From positions 1-15,758 of the forward strand of contig JAZLLK010000043.1 of NCBI GenBank assembly GCA_045598105.1: 15,758 nucleotides of DNA, written 5' to 3'. The notes under the pieces were generated by a model. That model searched no databases. It saw nothing but the letters and a program-made list of their open reading frames with translations, and was not told where the DNA came from. Every line of letters starts with the position of its first letter. Within the stretch, counting starts at the first letter, position 1. This document shows, one piece after another, positions 8,317 to 15,183 of the stretch. A program made the position numbers and the translations under genes. This DNA comes from UBA1205 sp045598105. GTDB taxonomy: Bacteria; Bacteroidota; Bacteroidia; Bacteroidales; WCHB1-69.

Positions 8317-9421
8317 ATGAACACATTTGACAACGTACACTCATATTATGAAAACGAGGTTCAATATCCTTATGCTGAAATCGAGAATAAAAAAATACTT
8401 CACATCAGCAAGGTTACTCCAGAGAATAGAAATAATTTTGAATATACATGTCCTTGTTGCCATAAAAGATTACGGCCTCGTCTAGGCAAAAAAAACAGAT
8501 CATGCTTTTTTCATGTCAAAGGCTCACAATGTTCAATGGACAAATATATCCATAACACTGCAGAAAGACTTCTTCAAGAAAAATGGCTTAGCAATGAACC
8601 TTTTGAAATCACAATGAATGTCAAAAAGACATGTAGCTCATTTAACACATGTCGTTTCGCAAAAAAAAGATGAGGAACAGATATGTTATAATACGAAAAA
8701 ACAAACTTTTGATTAAAAAAAACATTTTGACAAATGTATTCCGGAACAAAAAATCGACAAATTCATTCCAGACCTTCAGTTGATAGATACTTCAGGAAAA
8801 CATGAACCCATTTTTATTGAAATTTGGAGCAAACACCATAATTCTGAAGAAAAAATGAATTCAAAATTCAAAATTATAGAAATTAGAATTAAATCAATTG
8901 AAGATTTAGAGAAACTTCCTAAAAATGCTATCATAGAATCAGACACAACTTCTTTCTTACATTTTGAGGATATAAAAAGTAGCCCCGAAAACTTTGTTGG
9001 TGTTGATTTATATAAATACACACTCTCGCATAAACTAACATCCTATTGCACTAAACCTAAAGAGTTTAAATGTTAAAACAGCACTAATCATGAAGAGGAA
9101 AAAGCTATTTTGGAAATAATAGGTGAAGTTAATGATTTTAAAAATAGATACCAATTTTGGGACTACTGTGACATTTTTGCAAGAGAAAAAAATTTCAATG
9201 TCAAATCGTGTAAACTTTGCGAACTATACAGATGGGATGAAACTACTTACAATGCAAGGCAAAAATGTTGGCGGAATGGAGAAAATTCTTCTCCCATAAA
9301 TTGTCAGTTTAATGAAGCTAAAACATGCCATAAATTCACATATAAAGATTCTCTTAAAACAACATTAATCCATTTTAACAAAAAAAAATTGGATATATGG
9401 ACAAGCAACAAAGAATTGTAA
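8317..9421 (+). pseudogene. Decayed CoiA-like protein gene (frameshift plus two in-frame TAA)
   Basis: The intact gene would encode about 368 residues. The N-terminal part (8317-8660) carries a zinc-ribbon-like head: YTCPCCHKRL, then LGKKNRSCFFHV, then SQCSMDKYIHNTAERLL. Reading must shift by one base at the eight-A run 8661-8668 to continue as KKDEEQICYNTKKQTFD. A TAA at 8714-8716 follows, where a Leu or Gln codon would be expected, and the same frame then gives FIPDLQLIDTSGKHEP, IFIEIWSKHH, and KIIEIRIKSIEDL. This resembles the nuclease-like core of CoiA-family proteins. A second in-frame TAA lies at 9074-9076, after which the frame stays open to 9421 with a Cys cluster (KSCKLCELYRW...CWRNG...INCQF). 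Three separate lesions with coherent coding between them indicate a pseudogene. It is much more AT-rich than both neighbours, which suggests foreign origin. The family name rests on remembered patterns. Confidence 0.75.
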
Positions 9422-9606
9422 GAACTCACAATTCAACATATTGCATTAATTCAGCACAAAATAAGAATTTCTATACAAATAAAAAGAGATAAACACTTTG
9501 TTTTAATATTATTATTTTTACAATTATTTTGCCTTATATAATCTTTATTTTTTCATATTTCGTGCGTTTTTCATAAAATATAAGTCTACATGAGCGAATA
9601 AAATTG

Positions 9607-9614
9607 TACCTTTG
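9607..9614 (+). promoter_or_regulatory. -7 box of the porin gene, nearly leaderless
   Basis: TACCTTTG matches TAnnTTTG, and only seven bases separate its final G from ATG 9622. By normal promoter geometry transcription would begin at or within a few bases of the start codon. It also argues against the in-frame TTG at 9604, which would lie inside the promoter. Confidence 0.72.
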
Positions 9615-9621
9615 CAAGATT

Positions 9622-11520
9622 ATGCAAATAAGAAAAACAGGGTACCGACTCATAGCCTGCATGCTCATCATGCTGCTCCACACCACCGTGTGGAGCCAAA
9701 ATGCCAAGGACTCCACCACCTTCAGCATGGACTCCCTGGGAGGAGCGGACTACGCACCGGCCTACCGCTATAAGCTGAACCCCTATATAGCCCAATGCAT
9801 AGAACCCCAACTGATAGACACCATGATATGGGGCGGCTACAATGACGATCGCTCCCTGTTCGGCAAGGACTTGTGGGCCGGCTTAGGCAACTATGGACAG
9901 GCTCAACAAAGCATTAACTACTCCTTTCACCATCAACACGGATTTAACTACCATACCCTGCCCTATAATAACTATATTCGCACCTTTGACAACTGGAACC
10001 TATACACCCTCCCCACCACCTACGCCAATATAGCCTATAACTTTGTGTCTACCAAAGAACACCACTTTTCAGCCACCTACGCTCAGCGTATCACCAATAA
10101 CCTCACCCTTGACGTGGACCTGGAAACCATTTTGGCCGGAGGCCGATACGTAAACCAGAAAGTAAGAGATGTAAACAGCGGCGTAGGGCTGTCATACGTA
10201 ATGCCTAACCGCCGCTACGGCATTAAAATATATTATAGCTTCAATATGATGAAACTGGGAGAAAACGGCGGACTGGAATACGATAGCAACTTTAGCAACA
10301 AGTCGGCCACCTCCCTCATACGCTTCACCTCCGCCGGCACCCAAACCCGCCACCACAATATATTTCTCCGCCACTATGTGTCTATATCACCTAAGGCAAA
10401 ACATGAAAACAAAAAATCACCGAACATAGGCTACCTGGTACACGACCTTAACTATACCGCCACCCGCTACCACTTTTATGACTATAACCCGCAAAATACC
10501 TACTACGATATATTCATATTCAATGCAGACTCCACCATGGATACCCACCGCTTCCGCCAGGTACGTAACAGCCTGTATTGGACCAACTATATGCCGGAAG
10601 ACACCCTGGAACATAAAGCCTACTTTCTGCATTTTGCCGCAGGCCTGTCCTACACCTATAGCCGTGTAACCGACACCATAACAGCCTTTAACGACCACGC
10701 CATCACACCCATAGGCACCATACACACCCGCCTGTTTTCCCGACTGGAACTTAAAGCCGATGTTCAGGGTTCCGTACTGGGCTACAACTTAGGCGACATT
10801 ACCATTAACGGCATGGTAAAAATAAAAATAAACAAAAAAGAAAACAACACCCACTATATAGCTGGCCTTATAGACTTTTATAACTATGAACCCGACTACA
10901 TGCTTACCCGCTATACATCCAATAACTACTTGTGGGACAACGAATTGAAAAAACAACAAACCTTCACCGCCCAATTGCTGTGGCATTGGAACGGTTATGA
11001 AATAGGCGCACACTACTACACCTTGCATAATTTCACCCTGCTCAATGAACACATGCAGGTGGAACAGCCCGATAAAACAGCCAATATATACCAGCTGTCT
11101 GCTTATATTCCGTTAGACATTAAAGGCTTTGGCTGGCACGCCAATATGTATTTACAATACTGCGACAATGATAAAATACGCATACCACTTTTTGCCACCC
11201 GCCAAACCCTATACTACGGTTTCTATATGTTCAAAAAAGCCATGTACCTGCTACTGGGTGTGGACTTTATGTATAACACCTCCTACTACGCCAATGCCTA
11301 TAACCCCGCCCTGCAAATGTTCTACGTACAAAACGAAGCCAAAATAGGCAACTACGGCTACCTGGACGTATTCCTTAAAGCCAAAATAAACAGGGTGACC
11401 CTGCAGGCCAAACTCACCCACGTGTGGAGCGACCTGTTTACCCAATACTACCTCACCCCCCACTACCCCGCCAAAGGCTTTGGCTTTGCCGTAGGCATCA
11501 ATTGGCGATTCCACGACTAA
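9622..11520 (+). CDS. Putative outer-membrane beta-barrel porin (Porin_10-like)
   Basis: This 632-residue protein has a signal peptide (hydrophobic LIACMLIMLLHTTV, likely cut after VWS). A short segment with DSLGG and an L-Y-N-P style N-terminus follows. The remainder is built of alternating-residue beta-strands rich in Tyr, Asn and Thr. Segments such as YANIAYNFVSTKEHHFSATYAQRI, split by turns, then TLDVDLETILAGGRYVNQK and RRYGIKIYYSFNMMKLGENGG, fit the Bacteroidota putative porin family (Porin_10). The C-terminus GFGFAVGINWRFHD is a typical final barrel strand, two residues short of ending on an aromatic. It would sit in the outer membrane; the substrate is unknown. It is flanked by its own promoter and a non-coding gap, so probably monocistronic. 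The Pro/Tyr/Ala-biased, ATA-rich codon use matches the 1955-8256 operon and differs from the downstream fic genes. Confidence 0.78.
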   Translation: MQIRKTGYRLIACMLIMLLHTTVWSQNAKDSTTFSMDSLGGADYAPAYRYKLNPYIAQCIEPQLIDTMIWGGYNDDRSLFGKDLWAGLGNYGQAQQSINYSFHHQHGFNYHTLPYNNYIRTFDNWNLYTLPTTYANIAYNFVSTKEHHFSATYAQRITNNLTLDVDLETILAGGRYVNQKVRDVNSGVGLSYVMPNRRYGIKIYYSFNMMKLGENGGLEYDSNFSNKSATSLIRFTSAGTQTRHHNIFLRHYVSISPKAKHENKKSPNIGYLVHDLNYTATRYHFYDYNPQNTYYDIFIFNADSTMDTHRFRQVRNSLYWTNYMPEDTLEHKAYFLHFAAGLSYTYSRVTDTITAFNDHAITPIGTIHTRLFSRLELKADVQGSVLGYNLGDITINGMVKIKINKKENNTHYIAGLIDFYNYEPDYMLTRYTSNNYLWDNELKKQQTFTAQLLWHWNGYEIGAHYYTLHNFTLLNEHMQVEQPDKTANIYQLSAYIPLDIKGFGWHANMYLQYCDNDKIRIPLFATRQTLYYGFYMFKKAMYLLLGVDFMYNTSYYANAYNPALQMFYVQNEAKIGNYGYLDVFLKAKINRVTLQAKLTHVWSDLFTQYYLTPHYPAKGFGFAVGINWRFHD

Positions 11521-11574
11521 ATTTTTCCACATATACTTTCACAAAGTTGCATGGTGTTTTTTAGAATTCTTAAT

Positions 11575-11609
11575 AATTTTTGCTAATTGTTGCAAAATTA
11601 GCAAAAATT
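11575..11609. promoter_or_regulatory. Operator-like 13-bp dyad overlapping the first fic promoter
   Basis: The arms AATTTTTGCTAAT (11575-11587) and ATTAGCAAAAATT (11597-11609) are perfect inverted repeats around a 9-nt spacer TGTTGCAAA. The dyad ends 3 bases before the -7 box at 11613, and the likely -33 TTG (11590-11592) lies inside the spacer, 20 bases from the -7 box. Occupancy would be expected to block the promoter. A covarying copy lies at 12942-12976. A likely binder is one of the winged-helix C-termini of the Fic proteins; that is inference. Confidence 0.7.
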
Positions 11610-11612
11610 TTG

Positions 11613-11620
11613 TATCTTTG
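11613..11620 (+). promoter_or_regulatory. -7 box of the fic/hsdS locus
   Basis: TATCTTTG is an exact TAnnTTTG match, with a -33 TTG at 11590-11592. ATG 11636 lies 15 bases after the box, so the leader is short and has no Shine-Dalgarno sequence. The in-frame TTG at 11618 lies inside the box and is rejected as a start. Confidence 0.78.
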
Positions 11621-11635
11621 CCAAAATTTTCAACG

Positions 11636-12940
11636 ATGATAGAACACGCACCAAAAATTGAAAAAAAGTTTCTCAATGAGGCCATAATGGGTATCAGCAA
11701 TCCTGAAATCGAGGCGTTAGTTGATAAAATAAACGACACCTACCAGTATTGGGACAAGGTGAAATATAAAGACACCTCATCGCTAGGCATTTCGGCACAA
11801 ACCTTATGGAATTATGTCAAGGTATCACGTATAAAATCCTGGATGGTGGTCTGGGAAAAATACGGCATCAAACTTGGAGTTACTAATCAGATGCAGCGGT
11901 TATGCCACGAATTTGATATGCTATTCGGTAGCTTTTGGGAAACGGACGATTCTTCTGCCAAAGAAAAAACATATTATTTGGCCAGTTCGTTGATGGAAGA
12001 GGCCATTTATTCCAGTAAAATGGAAGGAGCCTCCACCACGCGCGTCAAAGCCAAGGAAATGCTGAAAAAGAGCATCTCACCCAAAGGTAAATCGCAGCAA
12101 ATGATTGTAAACAATTATCGTACAATCCAATATATTTCCGAGCACAAAAACGAGCCTTTGACGGAAGAAGGATTGAGGTATATTCATAAACTGATGACCG
12201 AAAACACGTTGGAAAATGCCCAAGATGCAGGTCGCTTTAGAACCAAAGAGGACAATGTAGTGGTGGAAGAGGGATTGACTCACGAGGTGGTCCACACGCC
12301 GCCGCCGGCTGAGGACTTACCGGATTTTGTACGGGATTTATGCGTTTTTTTCAACACCAATGACGACAAGAAGTTCATACATCCCATCATCAAAGGCATC
12401 ATCGTTCACTTTATGATGGCCTATATGCATCCTTTTGTAGATGGGAACGGACGTACGGCAAGGGCGCTTTTCTACTGGTATATGTTGAAGGAGAAATACT
12501 GGCTGACAGAATATATGTCCATTTCCAGAATTATTGCGGAATCTAAAAGGTCGTATGAGAAGTCGTTTTTGTACACGGAGTGTGACGACAAGGACCTCGG
12601 ATATTTCGTAACCTATAATCTAAGGGCGCTGCAGCTGTCGTTTGAGCAGTTGAAACAATATATAGAACGCAAGCAGAATGAGAAAAAAGCCGCCAACGCG
12701 TTTATTATGATTGGCGGAATCAATGAGCGGCAGGCGCAAATCATACACTATTTCCAAACCAATCCGGATGCGGTGGTGACAGTAAAGGAAATGCAAGACA
12801 GGTTCATCATCACACAAATGACGGCAAGAAGGGATTTAACCGAACTGGTTGAAAATGGCTATCTTAAAGAGGTGGCCATCAACAAGGTAAAGCGAGGATA
12901 TTTAAGAAGCGAGGAATTTGAAGATAAATTTAAAAAATGA
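11636..12940 (+). CDS. Fic-domain protein with canonical inhibitory motif and C-terminal winged helix
   Basis: This 434-residue protein begins at ATG 11636. Its N-terminal helical region (about 1-130, Fic_N-like) contains the inhibitory motif SSKMEG (S126-xxx-E130-G131), fitting the class II (S/T)xxxE(G/N) pattern. The Fic core has the full active-site motif HPFVDGNGRTAR at 265-276. The flap region precedes it (RFRTKEDNVVV...EVVHTPPPAEDL). Such proteins transfer AMP from ATP to Ser, Thr or Tyr of a target, or to themselves, and the Glu of the inhibitory helix restrains ATP binding. The C-terminus (about 350-434) is a winged helix-turn-helix (NERQAQIIHYFQTN...MTARRDLTELVENGYL), implying DNA binding and possibly control of the dyad at its promoter. 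Its codons use more G and ATT/ATC than the upstream genes, suggesting transfer. Confidence 0.9.
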   Translation: MIEHAPKIEKKFLNEAIMGISNPEIEALVDKINDTYQYWDKVKYKDTSSLGISAQTLWNYVKVSRIKSWMVVWEKYGIKLGVTNQMQRLCHEFDMLFGSFWETDDSSAKEKTYYLASSLMEEAIYSSKMEGASTTRVKAKEMLKKSISPKGKSQQMIVNNYRTIQYISEHKNEPLTEEGLRYIHKLMTENTLENAQDAGRFRTKEDNVVVEEGLTHEVVHTPPPAEDLPDFVRDLCVFFNTNDDKKFIHPIIKGIIVHFMMAYMHPFVDGNGRTARALFYWYMLKEKYWLTEYMSISRIIAESKRSYEKSFLYTECDDKDLGYFVTYNLRALQLSFEQLKQYIERKQNEKKAANAFIMIGGINERQAQIIHYFQTNPDAVVTVKEMQDRFIITQMTARRDLTELVENGYLKEVAINKVKRGYLRSEEFEDKFKK

Positions 12941-12941
12941 T

Positions 12942-12976
12942 AATTCTTGCTAATTGTTGCAAAATTAGCAAGAATT
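12942..12976. promoter_or_regulatory. Second copy of the 13-bp dyad, without -7 box
   Basis: The arms AATTCTTGCTAAT (12942-12954) and ATTAGCAAGAATT (12964-12976) flank the same 9-nt spacer TGTTGCAAA as the copy at 11575-11609. One base differs in each arm, and the two changes are complementary, so the perfect dyad is kept. The bases after it (TGCCAATATTC) align with those after the first copy, except that about 9 bases holding the -7 box are absent. It starts right after the first fic stop. Confidence 0.75.
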
Positions 12977-12992
12977 TGCCAATATTCATCCT

Positions 12993-13048
12993 TGTAGAGA
13001 CGTTGCGCAATTTGATGATTGTAGAGACGTTGCGCGCAACGTCTCTAC
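12993..13048. repeat. 28-bp perfect palindrome plus adjacent half copy
   Basis: A perfect 28-bp palindrome occupies 13021-13048, with half-site GTAGAGACGTTGCG. A direct copy of the half (GTAGAGACGTTGCGC) lies at 12994-13008, 12 bases upstream. This resembles small dispersed palindromic repeats of REP/MITE type; from memory, similar GTAGAGACGTTGC repeats occur in several bacterial phyla. It fills the gap between the first and second fic genes and in RNA would form a very stable hairpin. No T run follows, so it is not an ordinary terminator. Confidence 0.8.
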
Positions 13049-13110
13049 GGACAAACGAAACAAACAAAACATTCCAATTTGAAACATTGGGATACAAATT
13101 GTAGAAAAAA

Positions 13111-14181
13111 ATGAACGATACATTTGAAGCATACATACGCCAAGGGGAGCCCGGCAAGTCGGGACGAGCCGAAAACTGGGAAATTGCCATTGGCTTGCAA
13201 GATGTGGATGGTTTGAAGCCATCCAACTATCTGCTTGAAACCGCTCAAAAGCACATTGAGGGACAGCTTACGATGGAAGATGTCAGGCAACGCATCAACG
13301 ACTACTACCAGACGCAAGACGGCAGGGCCCTGATGGCAGAGCGGACCGATGAGGCCGACAAGGTTTCTGCCAACATTGCCGATTTGTTGGCGGAACAGAC
13401 TTTCTCGTTTGCCCCTTCGGAATATGCACGCATCCATCGCCGTGTGTTTGCAGGCGTGTTTCCGAACGCCGGCGAATACCGTTCATACAACATCACCAAA
13501 AAGGAATGGGTGCTTGATGGCGACACCGTCACCTACGCTCCATACGAAATGCTGAAAGAAACGGTGGAGTTTGATTTTCTGCAAGAAAAGCAATTCAGCT
13601 ATAAAGGCCTGTCGCAGCAAGAATCCATTGCGCATATTTGCAAATTCATAGCGGGACTTTGGCAGATTCATCCCTTCGCAGAGGGAAACACACGAACCAC
13701 GGCTGTTTTTACCATAAAATATCTGCAAAAATTTGGTTTCACCGTCAACAATGCAGCTTTCAAGCAACATTCGTGGTATTTCCGCAATGCGTTGGTGCGT
13801 GCCAATTACAACAATCTGCAAAAAGGAATTGCGGAAACAACCCTGTACTTGGAACGATTCTTTGCCAATCTGCTGTTTGATGGCACTTTTGAGTTGAAAA
13901 ACAGGCATTGCCATATATTATGGGAGGAAGGCGGTGCTCAAAGTGTAAGCAGCGGCAACTCAAAGGGCAAAATTTGCACTTTGAATTGCACTTTGGAGGA
14001 GACCGCCGTGCTGAACTTTTTGAAAGTAGTCCCCGAGGCAACGCAGAAGCAGATCGCGGAGGCGATAGGCAAATCGGAACGAACCGTAAAAACCATTACC
14101 GTAGCGCTGCAACAGAAAGGCAAGCTTGTACGCAAAAACGGAAAACGTAACGGAATCTGGCAAGTGATAGACAATGAATAA
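13111..14181 (+). CDS. Fic-domain protein with VbhA-like N-terminus and degenerate active site
   Basis: This is a 356-residue protein. The N-terminus (about 20-70) resembles VbhA-type antitoxin helices fused to a Fic core: EIAIGLQDVDGLKPS, then KHIEGQLTMEDVRQRINDYY. At the expected inhibitory site the canonical (S/T)xxxE(G/N) is not present; the sequence reads LQDVDG. The Fic motif is HPFAEGNTRTTA (187-198), keeping the catalytic His and the acidic residue but replacing the usual second Gly by Thr and the last Arg by Ala. The flap (YRSYNITKKEWVLDGDTVTY) is present. Residues about 293-356 form a winged helix (TQKQIAEAIGKSERTVKTI). Ordinary AMP transfer is doubtful; another transfer reaction or a regulatory role is possible. 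The last codons overlap an ATG at 14174 that opens an hsdS-like remnant. ATG 13111 follows an A-rich leader. Confidence 0.87.
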   Translation: MNDTFEAYIRQGEPGKSGRAENWEIAIGLQDVDGLKPSNYLLETAQKHIEGQLTMEDVRQRINDYYQTQDGRALMAERTDEADKVSANIADLLAEQTFSFAPSEYARIHRRVFAGVFPNAGEYRSYNITKKEWVLDGDTVTYAPYEMLKETVEFDFLQEKQFSYKGLSQQESIAHICKFIAGLWQIHPFAEGNTRTTAVFTIKYLQKFGFTVNNAAFKQHSWYFRNALVRANYNNLQKGIAETTLYLERFFANLLFDGTFELKNRHCHILWEEGGAQSVSSGNSKGKICTLNCTLEETAVLNFLKVVPEATQKQIAEAIGKSERTVKTITVALQQKGKLVRKNGKRNGIWQVIDNE

Positions 14182-14310
14182 GAGAAACACCAAATACACC
14201 CCCCCGGCGACTACATCCGCAAAGTGGATGTGAGAGGACTTTTTGCCCAAGAGGAAAAAAGCAAAAAGGCAGTGCAGAAAGTGTTTGAGGAGTTGGGGTA
14301 TCAATTATAA
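14174..14310 (+). pseudogene. Truncated, frameshifted copy of the hsdS head
   Basis: An ATG inside the end of the second fic gene opens MNKRNTKYTPP and then stops at 14231-14233. If the seven-C tract (14199-14205) had one more C, translation would continue as GDYIRKVDVRGLFAQEEKSK and end at TAA 14308-14310, giving 45 residues. The GDYIR(K/P)VD(V/I)R segment matches the beginning of the real hsdS at 15183. The two genes share 16 identical bases, CGGCGACTACATCCGC, at 14205-14220 and 15212-15227. After VDVRG the similarity to hsdS ends; the tail KAVQKVFEELGYQL is of unknown origin. It is best read as a leftover of an earlier fic-hsdS junction. Confidence 0.65.
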
Positions 14311-14316
14311 TGATTT

Positions 14317-15183
14317 ATGAAGAAGATTTCAATAAGATTTTATAACGACAAGGAAGTGCGTACCGTATGGGATGACGACAACAAACAATGGATGATTTCG
14401 ATTGTTGACGTCGTGGCCTCCATTACCGATAGTCCCAATCCGAGAAAGTATTGGAGCGTTTTGAAGACGCGCCTTAAAAAGAGCCAACCTGAGTTGACTA
14501 CACGTTGTAGTCAACTGAAATTAACTGCAGCTGATGGCAAACGATATATGACGGATTGCTTTGCCCAAAAAGATATTGAAGAGTTGGCAAAGCACATACC
14601 AAACAAAAACGCGATTCAATTTTTAGATTGGCTTACCTATAGCGAAAACACAATAGATGGCAAAAGTCAGAAGAAAGCATATCAATTGTGGGAGACCTCG
14701 TTTATAGAAAACATAGAAGTGGGAACTACAAAAGGATTACAGCAGATACATGCCTATATATTCGGAGGATTGTATGATTTTGCCGGACAGATTCGCACCA
14801 AAACCATCTCGAAAGGAGGTTTTACATTCTGTGTGGCACAATATCTTGATAATGCACTGAAGCAGATAGATGCGATGCCAGAAACGACATTCGATAAGAT
14901 CGTTGACAAGTATGTGGAGATGAATGTTGCTCACCCTTTTATGGAAGGTAATGGGCGAAGCACTCGTATATGGCTCGATCTGATATTGAAAAAGAACCTC
15001 AAGAAATGCGTTGATTGGAGTAGCATAGCGAAGAACGACTACTTGGATGCGATGATGAGAAGTCATACGGACAGTATCGCGATTCGTTCTCTATTGCAAA
15101 ATGCATTGACCGACAAGATAGACGACCGCGAAATATTTATGAAGGGAATTGATTACTCTTACTATTACGAACAAGGAGAATAA
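14317..15183 (+). CDS. BRO-N/RhuM-type domain fused to a Fic domain
   Basis: This is a 288-residue protein. Residues 1 to about 105 match the BRO-N/RhuM-type N-terminus: VRTVWDDDNKQWMISIVDVV, SPNPRKYWSVLKTRL, and a closing ADGKRYMTDC. Such domains are linked to DNA binding in viral and prophage proteins. The Fic core follows, with a flap at about 155-172 (FAGQIRTKTISKGGFTFC) and the complete motif HPFMEGNGRSTR at 206-217, then IWLDLILKK. The C-terminus ends DYSYYYEQGE. S281-xxx-E285 fits the C-terminal inhibitory helix of class III Fic proteins (NmFic type), although the G/N after Glu is Gln. The protein would be a restrained AMP-transferase with a possible DNA-targeting head. Its TAA overlaps the hsdS ATG (TAATG), implying coupled translation of hsdS. 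It starts 7 bases after the hsdS-like remnant. Confidence 0.85.
   Translation: MKKISIRFYNDKEVRTVWDDDNKQWMISIVDVVASITDSPNPRKYWSVLKTRLKKSQPELTTRCSQLKLTAADGKRYMTDCFAQKDIEELAKHIPNKNAIQFLDWLTYSENTIDGKSQKKAYQLWETSFIENIEVGTTKGLQQIHAYIFGGLYDFAGQIRTKTISKGGFTFCVAQYLDNALKQIDAMPETTFDKIVDKYVEMNVAHPFMEGNGRSTRIWLDLILKKNLKKCVDWSSIAKNDYLDAMMRSHTDSIAIRSLLQNALTDKIDDREIFMKGIDYSYYYEQGE

Noticed and set aside
8714..9076. In-frame TAA codons as evidence of stop-codon reassignment or readthrough
   Set aside because: All other genes in the window end normally at TAA, TAG or TGA. The same gene also has a frameshift, so simple decay explains the pattern.
12941..13100. CRISPR or tandem-repeat array between the first two fic genes
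   Set aside because: Only one dyad copy and one and a half palindrome copies are present; there is no regular repeat-spacer structure.
14199..14205. Seven-C tract as a phase-variable switch for a functional hsdS
   Set aside because: Even with the frame restored, the product would be only 45 residues without a recognition domain, so it cannot switch a working specificity subunit. It was kept only as a remnant.
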